A stretch of 64,000 bases of DNA from Amphibalanus amphitrite (Eukaryota; Arthropoda; Thecostraca; Balanomorpha; Balanidae). Shown here in pieces: positions 1-10,078 of the stretch (the stretch's first letter is position 1; each line of letters begins with the position of its first letter). The position numbers and the translations under genes were made by a program. The stretch is taken from positions 841,001 to 905,000 of the forward strand of contig NW_024881522.1 of assembly GCF_019059575.1 (NCBI RefSeq). The letters are read 5' to 3'. The notes beneath the pieces are model-generated. The model was not told the DNA's origin. It did no database searches and saw nothing but the letters and a program-made list of their open reading frames with translations.

Positions 1-156
1 AGAGCGGTCAAGATGGATGGCGCTTTTGTGACTGTTGTGGCGCAGCGTCAAATTCCACGTGCTGGACCCCTGTGTTTCACTGTGGTAGCGTGGTTGTGGC
101 GTGGCGGATTGGGGTTTTGGAAGATCGGTGAACTAAGATATCTGAGTCGTTGAAGT

Positions 157-1713
157 ATGGATAAGTACGCATCAATGAGTGTTAAGGACCTCAAGAGCCT
201 TCTCATCAAACGGAATGCCAAAACTACTGGCAAAAAACCGGATCTCATCGAGAGATTAAGGTACTTGGATTCTGCCACCGGCTCAAGCCCAGGAAGCTTT
301 GCGGGGTTTGACGGATGTGATGAAGTATCGTGGCCAGGCTTAGCTGAGTTTGTCCATGTGAACGGAGCAGTGCCCAAGAATGACATTAATGTTGCCAAGG
401 TCGGTATTTACTTCCTGGAGCATAATGTGTCTGTGAGCAGGTGCTCCAAAGTGCAGAAGTCGGGCTTTGCAATGTTTAAGGAAGGGTTTATGTGCTCATG
501 CAGCTATAGCACCAGTGATAGGAACCTGTTCCTACGAGCTACTGTATTCGCAGAGATGAAGAAAGATGTGACGTATCTGGTGGAATGTCGCATTCAGGAC
601 AGTGAAATAGGGTACACCAGCTGCGAATGTACAGCTGGCCGTGGCCCTCATGCCATTTGCAAGCATGTTGCTGTGCTGCTTTATAATTTGGAGCAGTATG
701 AAAGGACTGACAAATGGATGATGTCCAAGTCATGCACTGATGTTGCTCAGTCATGGCCTCATCAACCGAAGAAAAGAGTTCTGGATCCCCACGAGGCCAA
801 GACTCCAGAGGACATTTTGAATGCGAATGAGGATCATGCGTACTTTGCAGACCCCAGGCCAGCAAAGTTTCAGAAAATGGACTCCAAACGTCAAAGAGTT
901 GAGATGATGCTGATTAACTATTCATCAACAAGGTCGCACAGTTTGCATCTCGGTGAAATATGTCAAGGTAAGGCAAACATGCAAGCAGTTGTGGATGACC
1001 ATGATTACCTAAGGTCAAGCTTGACAGAAGCATGGGTGGACAACATCACAAAGGTCTCCAAAGAAGAGGCTAGCTTGCTGGAGAGAAAGACAAGGGGACA
1101 ATCAACATCTAGTTTGTGGACTGCAGAAAGGCGAGTGAGACTGACTGCTTCTTCGGCGCACAGAGTGTGCAATGTGAAGAAGAACAGAGACAGCCTAGCT
1201 GCCAGCCTATATGATCCTCAAAGTCTTGGTCATATTCCAGCAGTCAGGTGGGGCAAGGCAAATGAGTCACAGGCTTTGGAGAAATATGCTGAGGTCACTG
1301 GTAGAGCAGTGCAAAAGTGTGGGTTATTTGTATGCGTTGATATGCCTTTTCTTGCTGCCAGTCCTGATGGGGTGTGTTCTGACAGGCTTGTCGAAATCAA
1401 ATGTCCATATAAGAAGGAAGTGAGGGAAAGCGAAACACTGCTGGATGCTGGGTACCTGCCCTTGGTAAAAGATGAAAATGGAAAGGTCAGTTTAAAGGAG
1501 TCGCACCCATACTTTTACCAGATCCAGCTGCAAATGCATGTGACTGGCCATAGCATGTGTGATTTTGTGGTATACACTCCCAAGGATATGTGCATTGTGG
1601 AGGTTAAGCGCAATGAACCTTTTATCACTAACATGGTCAGGAGCCTGGCCTCCTTTTACCAAGCTCATTACAAGCCCTTACTGGCACGAAAGCTGTTTGG
1701 ATGTGGCAGCTAA
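157..1713 (+). CDS. SAP-SWIM-YqaJ nuclease protein of the ISL2EU-like transposon
   Basis: Intact 518-residue protein. Residues about 9-30 form a SAP-like DNA-binding helix pair (LKSLLIKRN...DLIERL). Residues about 156-171 form a SWIM zinc finger of the CxC...CxH type (CECTAGRGPHAICKH). From about residue 320 to the end is a YqaJ-type exonuclease fold of the lambda-exonuclease/PD-(D/E)XK superfamily. It shows WGKANE near 363, ASPDGV near 400 and VEIKCP near 411, the last two carrying the usual D and ExK metal-binding residues, followed by a conserved YFYQIQLQMHVTG segment. Members of this family accompany a THAP transposase in ISL2EU elements; the role in transposition is not established. The start chosen is the first ATG of the frame, directly before the SAP motif. 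Function as a nuclease is inferred from the motifs only. Confidence 0.8.
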   Translation: MDKYASMSVKDLKSLLIKRNAKTTGKKPDLIERLRYLDSATGSSPGSFAGFDGCDEVSWPGLAEFVHVNGAVPKNDINVAKVGIYFLEHNVSVSRCSKVQKSGFAMFKEGFMCSCSYSTSDRNLFLRATVFAEMKKDVTYLVECRIQDSEIGYTSCECTAGRGPHAICKHVAVLLYNLEQYERTDKWMMSKSCTDVAQSWPHQPKKRVLDPHEAKTPEDILNANEDHAYFADPRPAKFQKMDSKRQRVEMMLINYSSTRSHSLHLGEICQGKANMQAVVDDHDYLRSSLTEAWVDNITKVSKEEASLLERKTRGQSTSSLWTAERRVRLTASSAHRVCNVKKNRDSLAASLYDPQSLGHIPAVRWGKANESQALEKYAEVTGRAVQKCGLFVCVDMPFLAASPDGVCSDRLVEIKCPYKKEVRESETLLDAGYLPLVKDENGKVSLKESHPYFYQIQLQMHVTGHSMCDFVVYTPKDMCIVEVKRNEPFITNMVRSLASFYQAHYKPLLARKLFGCGS

Positions 1714-2390
1714 GGACTGGCGACAATGGTGATGTGTGACTGTGTCAGAGGTATGACTGTACAAACTACAAGGGGTACAGAAGCATCCGGATTATGTGCT
1801 GATGTGTTGTATTCCGCATGTTGATTGAATACATATTGAGCATCAGCAGTGGCACCATTTTCTTGTTCTTTGATTCACCAATCACCGATCATCCCAATGA
1901 AGGTTTAGGAATCTTGGTTCTCGTAACACCACTTAGGTACAAGCCTATTTTTACTGAGTGAGTGCCTAGTGAAGTGCAAGAGGTCAATGTAGACTTGGCA
2001 TTCCGCAACTAAAATTATTGCTGCCATCTGGTGCCATTTGAACCAACAGATTTTCATTTGCCAAGTTGTTGATGTTCCTACTTATCAATACATATTTCAG
2101 AACAGACCCAATCACATAAACAGTGGCAAAATATGTCGTAAGGCACATCATTGTATTTGTAAATCCACCTTGAAAAGTCGGTATTACAATGCAAGACAAT
2201 GTAAGTACATTGGCCTGGGACCACACATGTGACTGATAGTGCACTTCCACAAAAATGTCCAGGCGAGAACAGGTATGATACATAGAAAAAATGTCACTGC
2301 AAATGGCCAATGGGTGAAACTGATAACTGAACATGTAACAGAATCTGCACACCAAGAGCTGGTCAAGCAAGAACAGACAGGAAATTCTAC

Positions 2391-3752
2391 CTAAGACACA
2401 ATCTTTCGCCTAAGGTTCACCAGCATGAAGCACACATAGATGATCCTGCTAGCAAACACAACCTTCGATTGGTGGATTTTTTGACTGAGGATACTGTAAG
2501 TTTTTGCCAGACCTATCACTCTTTCCACATGAATTCTCCTAGATGAAATGTAAGTCGATTTCCTCAAATCTGCAACAGAGAGCTGTGACTTCCCTTTCAT
2601 ACTCACAGGCACATTTAAAATAAGGCCTCGATCCTTACACATTTGTTCTATTTGGAAGCCCCTGTCTGCCAAAATAACATCTCCATCACTTAGCTCATCA
2701 AGCACTTTTGATGCCTCAAGAATAACTTTGTCACTGTATGAGCCGCAGTAGCCGGCAGACACATGGGTCACAAGACATGATGGAGAAATTCCCACTAGAG
2801 CTTTCACAGTGTTAGCACTCTTGTAGCTCGAGTATGTAGCCTGTTGAAGGGTTGGATTACTAGGTCGGTCGATCTTCATTTCGGTGCAGTCCAAAATTAT
2901 CCTTACATCTGCCTCTGCAGCATCAGATGGCTTAATATTCCACTCCTTGAATTCAAAATACATAAAATTCAGCCACGTGTGAAAGACAGGACCCACCAGT
3001 CCTTCAGGAATGGCAAATCTGTCTGACAGTTCTATGTCTGTCATGTTCCTTCTGAGCTTAATCAAAGCCAGTAAAAATGCGTCCTCTGGCTGCAGCGGAC
3101 ATGTTTTGTTTGCTCGTGGTCCATAGTCCAACTCATAGGCAGCTGGTCCCAACAAATGGAAAACAAACATGAAATGATCAAAGTCATCAAATCCAGTATA
3201 ATATTGCACCAATCTTGGGTTTTCCTTATAATGCTGGATGGACAGCCCTTGCCTGGTTTCACCAGTTTGGCACCCTGCATCCACACATCGCTTGACCACA
3301 GGTTCACAATCCGCTGCACTTGGCCCTTGCTCTGTTGCTGAGTCTCTGAGCTCCGTCTCCACAGTCACTTCTTCAATAATGTCCACATCATCCTCTTGAT
3401 GCCCACTACTTTCTTCAGGCTTGTCCTGCTTGCTTTGTTCATCTCGTTTCAGCTTCCTCAGCTGCCGTGAGGACAACACTTTGTGCTGATCTGAGGACCA
3501 CTGAAACAACGAAGGCACACTGCCTGGCTTCAGCTTTTTATGGTGCTTTACTCCAGCCTCCTTTGATGCCCATGACTGTTCATTGTAATCGTCATGCTTG
3601 AAATGTTTAGAACAGACCCGGCTGTGTTTGGTGGGCTGGAAATGGTCGCGGCGAATGGCATGAAGCCATTGTTTGCGAAGCTTGCGATCTTTTGGAAAGG
3701 CATGTCCATAAGATCTTTCCGAACACCTGGGGACACAACAGCCAGAAACCAT
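2391..3752 (-). CDS. THAP-domain DDE transposase of the ISL2EU-like transposon
   Basis: Intact 453-residue protein. The N-terminus is a THAP zinc-binding domain of the C2CH type: MVSGCCVPRC, then a W in RKQWLHAI, then VCSKHF. A basic, acidic-rich linker follows. A helix-turn-helix-like segment sits at about 225-265 (LRRNMTDIELSDRFAI). The C-terminal half is a DDE_Tnp_4-type catalytic domain. The likely triad is D in LDCTE (about 287), D in ADRGF (about 362) and E in HVERVIG (about 410). It would cut and join the ends of its own element. The ATG is placed directly before the first THAP cysteine. It faces the nuclease gene tail to tail with about 680 bp between. Domesticated THAP proteins exist, but the inverted ends and the partner gene favour a transposon gene. 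Confidence 0.82.
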   Translation of the reverse strand: MVSGCCVPRCSERSYGHAFPKDRKLRKQWLHAIRRDHFQPTKHSRVCSKHFKHDDYNEQSWASKEAGVKHHKKLKPGSVPSLFQWSSDQHKVLSSRQLRKLKRDEQSKQDKPEESSGHQEDDVDIIEEVTVETELRDSATEQGPSAADCEPVVKRCVDAGCQTGETRQGLSIQHYKENPRLVQYYTGFDDFDHFMFVFHLLGPAAYELDYGPRANKTCPLQPEDAFLLALIKLRRNMTDIELSDRFAIPEGLVGPVFHTWLNFMYFEFKEWNIKPSDAAEADVRIILDCTEMKIDRPSNPTLQQATYSSYKSANTVKALVGISPSCLVTHVSAGYCGSYSDKVILEASKVLDELSDGDVILADRGFQIEQMCKDRGLILNVPVSMKGKSQLSVADLRKSTYISSRRIHVERVIGLAKTYSILSQKIHQSKVVFASRIIYVCFMLVNLRRKIVS

Positions 3753-4669
3753 GTCTACGAATCTTCAGAGTGGCCTCGTTATCAGGTTTTATAACTAAAA
3801 CGATACAAATAATGTCTAAATATGTAGAACGAACACAACCAACCACGACCGAACCGACCCAAACACTGCCTGGCACAGCAGCCCAAGGAGGCAGCCATCA
3901 TGGAACTAGTAGGAAGATGCTAGTATTACAACATAAAGCAAAGTAAAAATGTGTTTTCACAAGTATTGGTATATGAAAACCACATAAAGTGCTAATAATA
4001 ATAGATTAAATTGTCATGCTACAAGTCATCTGAAGTCGTAAGTAGTAAAATATAATTTCATCGTAACTTATACTATATCTGGTATTGTAACTGAAGGCCT
4101 TCAAAATTTAGAAAAGTTTTATTCAAAGACTGTATTACACTTTAAAAAAGCATATGACAAATATTTTAACTCTAATTGTAGTGTATTTTAAATTCAAAAC
4201 TGAAATATATTGTTCAATATATAATATCACTTTTAGTATGAACCTACTATTGTTGCCAGGCATCTGCCGGGTCCTGCCGAGTTTTCGCCTCAGCGGCTGA
4301 CCGTCCTTGGCATGCAGTGCCACCTATCGGATGAGTTTCACGGGAACCTCATTAATTCTAAACCGAATTAACTCTAATTCAAATTAGAATCCTTACAACC
4401 AAGCAACGACAAGGCGATAACATAAACAAAAACCCAAGCGTCGCTGTTTGAAACAAAAGCGCCATATACTGCGACCTTTTTATAGAGAAGGACAACGCAT
4501 TTCGGTGGGTGTTACAAGTACTGCAAGTACTGCTTCTTTTTTGCAAAAATAAAAACCTTTTTCACATACGAAAATGTGCTAGGAAATTTTCATATTTTAT
4601 AGAAACTACAGTAGAAATAGTATACCCGACGCCGCCCGTTAGCCCGGTACAGTCCCAGCTTGGAGCGAA
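3753..4669. other. AT-rich right flank of the ISL2EU-like element and short spacer
   Basis: From 3753 to about 4476 this is the upstream region of the transposase gene and the right terminal region of the transposon, AT-rich and without a coding frame I can support. From 4477 to 4669 is unassigned spacer before the TTAA MITE. Confidence 0.5.
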
Positions 4670-5156
4670 TTAAAGGGACCCTCCCACCTTCAAAAAAGTT
4701 TATGAATTGGCATGAAAGTGATGTCGCTCGGTTCAGAAAGAGCGAAAACGAATATCTACCAAATTTCACCAAAAAATATTCACCGGTTTTCAAGATATTA
4801 GACTTTTACTTTTGTTTACTTTTATTGGGATCTCCGCTGTTTCTAGCGACTTTATTTTAGAAGTGCGGCGTTTGCGGCAGATGTTGCGCGCAAATAGCAT
4901 ATACCACCGCGTGCTACAAAACGTTTTAGTCAAACATTTAAAAATCGTTAGATATTTGCGCTGACGTCACACATTCAGAGGGGTATTCCTAAGCATTAGC
5001 CCCTCTGAATCAAAATGCTGCAATTTTGAAATTCAATATTTCCGATTTAAGGCATTTCTCGATGTTGTGAGTGCCGAAACCGGTAATTGTGAGCCAGGGA
5101 CCCCATTTTGGCTATCTCAACTCAAATCTAATGTTAAGGTGGGAGGGTCCCTTTAA
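4670..5156. mobile_element. TTAA-flanked MITE, family 1, copy 1
   Basis: The element begins TTAAAGGGACCCTCCCACC and ends with its reverse complement, TTAA included, so it carries about 20-bp terminal inverted repeats and a TTAA target duplication. The same ~485-bp sequence recurs at 40865-41351, 52287-52783 and 53153-53626 in this window. There is no coding capacity. A TTAA target site is typical of piggyBac and Kolobok transposases; which of these moved it cannot be told from the sequence. Confidence 0.85.
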
Positions 5157-6145
5157 TTGCTCAGACGTGGGCTGGGCCGGTGAAGCTCATATCTCCCTTT
5201 AAACAAACTCGAAATAAAACACTCTGTAATGCATAAAAGCGCATCACGACGAAATATCCTCTTCAAAAATAGCGATTAAAATGAGAGGCAGAAACGGCCC
5301 AAACCATAACATTCATAGTTGATATAACCAAATGAAATTATTGGGACATCGACTGCGCTCAAAAAGACTTAATTAATGACGCCTCAAGATGAGACTCTTA
5401 GTGGCTGGGGCTGATTTTCCATTTGCCTTCTGAGCCATCGCGGGACGGGCGATACGCCGCGCTGAAATCTGATCTCCAGCCAGTCCAACTGTGACCCTAT
5501 CGTCACCGCTGAGTAGCCGCCTCATTTCCGCGGAGATTGCGTTTCCTTCAAACGGGCTAATTTATGCGGACGCGGCCTTCGCCACCAGCCCCCTCGTGGC
5601 GCTGAAGTAGCGAACAGTGCGCCTGCCAAAGCAGTATGCAAATTGGGCACGGGTCGAGGGCCAGCGGCGACTTTGGCTATTGGCTAGCCGCGTGCCAGGA
5701 TGTCCCGCTCCGATGGGGTTGATAAAATCGGGCATTGTAAACGGCGGTGATTGTAAACTGAAGGGAAGGAGGACAAAGAAGGAAATAGACAAACAAGCTA
5801 AAGAAGGCAGACAAAGCTGCGACGTCGTTCGTCAGGTAGAGTCAGCATTGATCCGAAGATCGCAAAATATGACCTTTGACTAGCTTTTGTCTTCTTTTTT
5901 GTGAAGGAAGCTTTATACTGTCGATATAATCTCTTTGCAGTTTCCGAACCCGTTTAGCGCTTCTTGGTACCTTGCTTACGTTTTGATATAGTTGGACTTG
6001 GGACAGGCAACCAGAGCCACCCCTTCCTTGCGAAGTTGGCTCAGACCTCGTACTTGCAAACATTTGAAGAATTGCTATGGTTAATTTGTATTTGGCTCAC
6101 AACTTTAGTAGTATGGGTTGAATTAATCATTTATCAACGTCCTCG
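5157..6145. other. Unassigned region downstream of the C16orf87 homolog
   Basis: About 1 kb with no gene, RNA or recognisable repeat. A third exon of the C16orf87 homolog would be expected on the minus strand in this direction, but none with the family's conserved C-terminal segment was found here. Confidence 0.3.
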
Positions 6146-7241
6146 CTATCCATAAGTATACATCAAGCAGTGAGCTGCTATTCTTTCCTTTCCTCGACTC
6201 ATCTGCCGTACTTCCTTGGAACTCCTTCCCGGACTCACCCGCTTCCGCGGCGCCCTCTCGTACTGGCTGGCGTCGTAGAACTTGGGCTTCTCCCGTTTGA
6301 CGCGCTCGGTGCGGCGTCGGGCGGGCGATTCGCCCTCCTTGGCGGCACCGGGCGCGCGGCCGGGGGACCCCACCGGGGCCGCTGACGAGACCGTGGAGTC
6401 ACTCGACTTGCGGAACGAGTGGCCGCACGGACACGTCTTGCAGGCCACCGGCAGCTGAGGTGAATGATAAACATGTGAACATGATCTGATCTGGGGTGGG
6501 CAAATGATGGGCACATGTGTATAATGTTAAGAACAAATCTAATTATTTGTACCTATTGTATTTGTATTTACATTTAAGAGCGATCCACACACAGTGCGTG
6601 GCAATTACTGCTCAGAATCCGTATCCGCGGTTGCTAATCTAATCATTCAAAACATTTGCACGTTCACTCACGTCAAGATACGGACAAAACGCTCTCAGGA
6701 AAGCCTCATCGCTCTTACCCACCCCTACCCTATTGGTCAGCGACAATGTGCTGATTCATCGTCCAAGATTAATGAAGGCCCTTTATAAAAATTGAATGAA
6801 TGAATAAGATGAATGAGATGAATGAAATGAATAACATGGATGAGGGCTGAAGTTCAAAAATGATGCATTAACACAACACATTATCGGCATTTTAGCATTT
6901 TTGACAGAAATGATTAGGTAAATTGTTGATTGTATAAGTCAATTACAATAGGTAGGTACCTAAGCAAACATGAAAAATGAAGGTGAGTGATTACAACCTA
7001 ATCTCAAGCAAAATTCCAGAGAGAAAAATAACTAAAAACATGGACCAGCAAGATATGAGAAGTGACCTTTTAAATATTACAAATGGGTATTAAGTACCCA
7101 ACTAACTAGCAAGAAATGCATGCCACTACTGACAGGATGTCATGAGCCCAAAATTGACATCTGTATGAATGATACCAAAATTGTTAGCCTTACCTGTCTC
7201 TCACAGCCCGGGCATTCCTTCGTAACACTCTTCTTCGGCAT
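6146..7241 (-). CDS. C16orf87 / UPF0547 homolog, first two coding exons
   Basis: Exon 1 is 7194-7241 and encodes MPKKSVTKECPGCERQ, followed by a gtaagg donor. Exon 2 starts at 6454 after a cctcag acceptor and continues LPVACKTCPCGHSF... RRRTERVKREK. This joined sequence matches the N-terminal zinc-binding motif (two CxxC pairs) and the basic RRRTERV(R/K)REK stretch of the small conserved animal protein C16orf87. Its biochemical role is not known. Exon 2 stays open to a stop at 6146. The family normally has a further conserved C-terminal segment, so a splice may leave exon 2 earlier, for example at a gtacgg around 6206-6211. The last exon was not found; it may lie left of the window, with the ISL2EU-like element sitting in the intron. 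The symbol is left empty because the gene is partial. Confidence 0.72.
6577..6665 (+). repeat. Interspersed repeat, copy 1
   Basis: About 88 bp beginning GAGCGATCCAC and including GCTCAGAATCCGTATCCGCG, repeated at 8275-8362 with few differences. It lies in intron 1 of the C16orf87 homolog. It is followed at 6790-6850 by a GAATGA-type simple repeat, as seen at the tails of some SINEs and LINEs, but the family is not recognised. Confidence 0.55.
6790..6850. repeat. (GAATGA)-type simple repeat
   Basis: Degenerate run of GAATGA/GATGAAT units. Confidence 0.7.
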
Positions 7242-7986
7242 TGCTGATAAATTGAATTCACTTCACCAGGATTTATTCAAGTTCAAAACACATTCAAACT
7301 GATCCTGAAAACCAGATAACATAGATTAATATATGTATGCACATTTGACATTGAAGTCAATATATAGGTATGCCGGGTATGCCATCAAATCTTTGCTGGC
7401 AAGTTTTTCTTTGAAACTATAATAATATGAATCAAATTCATTTGACTGAGGGCTGGGGGGCTGGATTGTTTGAGTATCAGTATAGGTAGTCTGGATAAAA
7501 CAGTACCAAGATCACTTAGAAGAGTAGGTACAAACCTTTTCATTTAGTAAGCTTTTGTTACATTTATATTGGTTGAAAAATAAAAAAAAACTATTTATAT
7601 ACTCTGTGCAAAAAACGATATGCGTTAAATTGCGGCAAGTTGGGGCAATTATTTAGGTTATGCCTTTCGTGCATTCACATGAAATTAAAAATGACGTCTT
7701 TAATTTCAAAGAAAATTTCACAGCTTCATGCTGCAACTTTGCATTCATTAGGCGCAATAAGACGTTTTTCTTCTCAGTTGAAATCATTGAAAAAAATCTA
7801 CCAATATTATACAAATTGACTTGTAAATCAAAATAATGGTAAGTATTTTCTACGGACTACGGGTAGAAATGACGTCAAAAGACCAATTTCTAGAAGGAGC
7901 GAAAGTTGTTTATAAACAGAAGCTATGCGACGTTCTGTGGCGCACACGCTATGGGGCGGGGTGTTTTAGATATCAATATTATGGCC
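7242..7986. other. Upstream region of the C16orf87 homolog
   Basis: AT-rich sequence holding the presumed 5' untranslated region and promoter side of the C16orf87 homolog. No clear core promoter motif or other gene is seen. Confidence 0.3.
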
Positions 7987-8274
7987 GCGTTCGATGTCTC
8001 CTCGGACGAAGAACATTCTACGCAGAATATTCTATTTTGCGTTCGATGAAGCACACAGGCGGACGACGAGACCGGCCATTTTGTGCGCCACTTACACAAT
8101 GTGCGTCAGTTTCGAAAAAGACCCAAGTTTACGTTTCCATAGAGACCGCGCACAAATGTCAACAACTTCTGCAAACAGCTGCTGCGCCGCTTTTGAAATA
8201 CGCGCCATCATTGCCTCTCTGCCCACCGTAGTACGCTCAAAAGATTATTGTATTGTATTGTATTGAACAATCAT

Positions 8275-8362
8275 GAGCGATCCACATTCTAAAAGTGCGT
8301 GGCGATTACTGCTCAGAATCCGTATCCGCGGTTACTAATTTAAACATTCACAGCATTCACAC
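8275..8362 (+). repeat. Interspersed repeat, copy 2
   Basis: Second copy of the 88-bp sequence at 6577-6665, in the same orientation, directly after a (TTGTA)n simple repeat. Confidence 0.55.
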
Positions 8363-8379
8363 ATCTGCGCGGACGACGA

Positions 8380-8407
8380 AGATTCTACGTGACGTCACGT
8401 AGAATCT
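8380..8407. repeat. Perfect 28-bp palindrome centred on TGACGTCA
   Basis: Fourteen bases from 8380 are followed immediately by their exact reverse complement. The centre is TGACGTCA, a full cAMP-response/ATF site. It lies at the edge of the GCGTTCGATGTC element. Confidence 0.85.
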
Positions 8408-8444
8408 TTGCCGTCCGTGCGACATCGAACGCCATTTCGGGCCC

Positions 8445-8529
8445 GGACGGCATGCGTCATTTTTTTTCCCAGCCGGAGCAATACACAGGGCGGCTCTGAT
8501 TGGCTACCCGCTCCGGCCCGTGACGTCAG
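8445..8529 (-). promoter_or_regulatory. Promoter-like repeat module, copy 1
   Basis: About 85 bp that recur inverted at 16551-16634 with few changes. Shared parts include an ATTGG (reverse CCAAT) box in CTGATTGGCTACC, a GC-rich stretch and TGACGTC. About 115 bp further right is TATAAATA (8645-8652). It sits just outside the GCGTTCGATGTC inverted end in both places, so it appears to move with that repeat. Promoter activity is inference only. Confidence 0.35.
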
Positions 8530-9322
8530 ACCGAGAAGACGTCACACAGGGATGCCCGAGAGCGCTTTCGATTCCGGAGATTTCAAATCAAATGCCGTCG
8601 AGTTGATGCCGCTGTGTAACGAGGCTGCGCAATGCACGGTGACTATAAATACGCGGTGGCGCAATGTGTATTCTAACCGGTCTAATGGTGGGTGAACGAA
8701 AGTATATTCATTATTCTTTGATTGAGATAAGTATGAAGCGTATTGTTTGATGCGTACTTAGCATGTTGTAACAGCGGAAATATTTCTCGCGAGATATTTG
8801 ACTTTACCTTCCATGCTTTTTTTGATCATATCTATTGCGAACTTGATAGACGCAGCGGAGCCTGCCTTTCGGACTCCAACGGTCTGCATAAAACACACGT
8901 TTGGAAAACAGGTGCCCTCCGCTGCTTCCCACGGGGGGGGGGGGAGACTGCATCTCTTTTACACCCAGACATGTTGGAGTAAATATTCCACTTTGAAGAT
9001 ATGAGATTTGGAGTAAGAAAACAGCTTTGTAGTTCGTGGTTATAGCTTAATTAAGTTCAAGAACAATCACGCTGAAACATTTAACGAATATGGGTGTCGC
9101 ACGCCAACAATTAGCTTTTGACCGCCGCGCCAGTCGGATCGCCTTCCTGACATTCATACACTGTCTCAGCAGCACCAGAACCACTGGAACATGTATTTAC
9201 ACATGCGAGTACCATCTGGCAACCACTGCTCGCATTCCGCTAGACCGTTATCATCGACGCGTTTAAAGCTTTCACTGTCGATCCGCATTGAGGATTACAT
9301 CCTAACTACCATCCTGAACACA
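8530..9322. other. Unassigned region with a TATA-like motif and poly-G tract
   Basis: TATAAATA near 8645 and a run of ten or more G at about 8934-8944 are visible. No coding region is supported. Confidence 0.3.
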
Positions 9323-9955
9323 TTAGGCACTGTGGGTTCGACCCACAGACACGTTTCGAGCCACACACTCCGCCAGGTTGTGTGGGGCTCGAGCTGGGGG
9401 CACCACCTGAGAACAGAGTGATTGCTTCGCGACCTTCGTTGGCACGGCGTAGGCACCGTGGTCGCCAGCGGCGGCGTCTTTTTTGGGTCTCCCGGTGGAA
9501 ACACGCCGCTTGCCACCAACTGGGACCTTCCTGCGAGCCACTGCTGTCGGATGGACGCCTATCATCACGGAGCTTTTAAAGGAGCTTGCAGGGACAGCGC
9601 TGCAACCAGTGCCAAACTGGTGCAAACTTGATCCCCGCGAATTGTCCGTTTTCATGCACTCGTAGCGGCTAATGAACGTGGCCGTGCCCAGTGCGGGGCC
9701 GTACAGCTCTGGTGCACGCATGAGGTCAGCTTGCCATGACTCACACAGAGCCTGGCACCGAGCGATCAGGTCAGCTGTCCCGTCGCCCGGGTTGGTGCCC
9801 GCCTTCTCCTCGCTCGCCGGGTCAGGTTGCTGATCACCAGATGCGTCACTTCGGCTCGTGCTTGGCTGGCTCGTGCTGCTCGGTTCCCGCGGATCTTGCC
9901 TCATTGAGGCCAAAAACCCGCCGGGTGCTGTAAGACCTGTCAACAGGAGGATCAT
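9323..9955 (-). pseudogene. C-terminal piece of a SWIM-type transposon protein
   Basis: A 210-codon open frame. Its second half reads IGVHPTAVARRKVPVG, then STGRPKK, then PHNLAECVARN and VGRTHS. This pattern resembles the basic tail of SWIM-finger proteins found in many invertebrate DNA transposons (recalled from memory of the family, not searched). The SWIM finger and catalytic part expected upstream (above 9955) are not present. It is therefore best read as a fragment of a transposon gene. It is notable that the frame is still open over 633 bp. A host gene cannot be excluded. Confidence 0.4.
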
Positions 9956-10078
9956 GACTATGAAAACACACTATACGAGCGGTACAAACACCATCACCGC
10001 GCAAGATAGTACAAATAGATCATTTGGGCCAAAATATGGCCTCGAGAACGAGGTTATATCTCCATTACCAAAGGTCAG

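Larger units (their letters stand above)
6..4476. mobile_element. ISL2EU-like two-gene DNA transposon
   Basis: Two divergent-role genes lie back to back in convergent orientation: a SAP/SWIM/YqaJ protein (157-1713, +) and a THAP-DDE transposase (2391-3752, -). This pairing is, from memory, the hallmark of the eukaryotic ISL2EU (IS4EU) superfamily. Candidate terminal inverted repeats are seen: ATGGCGCTTTTGT at 17-29 and its reverse complement at 4453-4465. In both, a GGTC/GACC motif lies the same distance further out (6-9 and 4473-4476). The true left end may lie just outside the window, so no target duplication could be checked. Both genes are open over their whole length, so the element looks recently active. 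Confidence 0.7.
7987..8432. mobile_element. Element with GCGTTCGATGTC inverted ends
   Basis: GCGTTCGATGTC at 7987-7998 is mirrored by its reverse complement at 8421-8432, each next to a GGACG/CGTCC motif and an AGAATCT or ATTCTACG stretch. A third copy of the same end lies at about 16637-16672. Inside are a (TTGTA)n run (about 8246-8266) and copy 2 of the 88-bp repeat (8275-8362). It may be a composite of two insertions. Superfamily unknown. Confidence 0.45.

Noticed and set aside
539-865. Minus-strand frame within the YqaJ gene
   Set aside because: Shadow of the real plus-strand gene.
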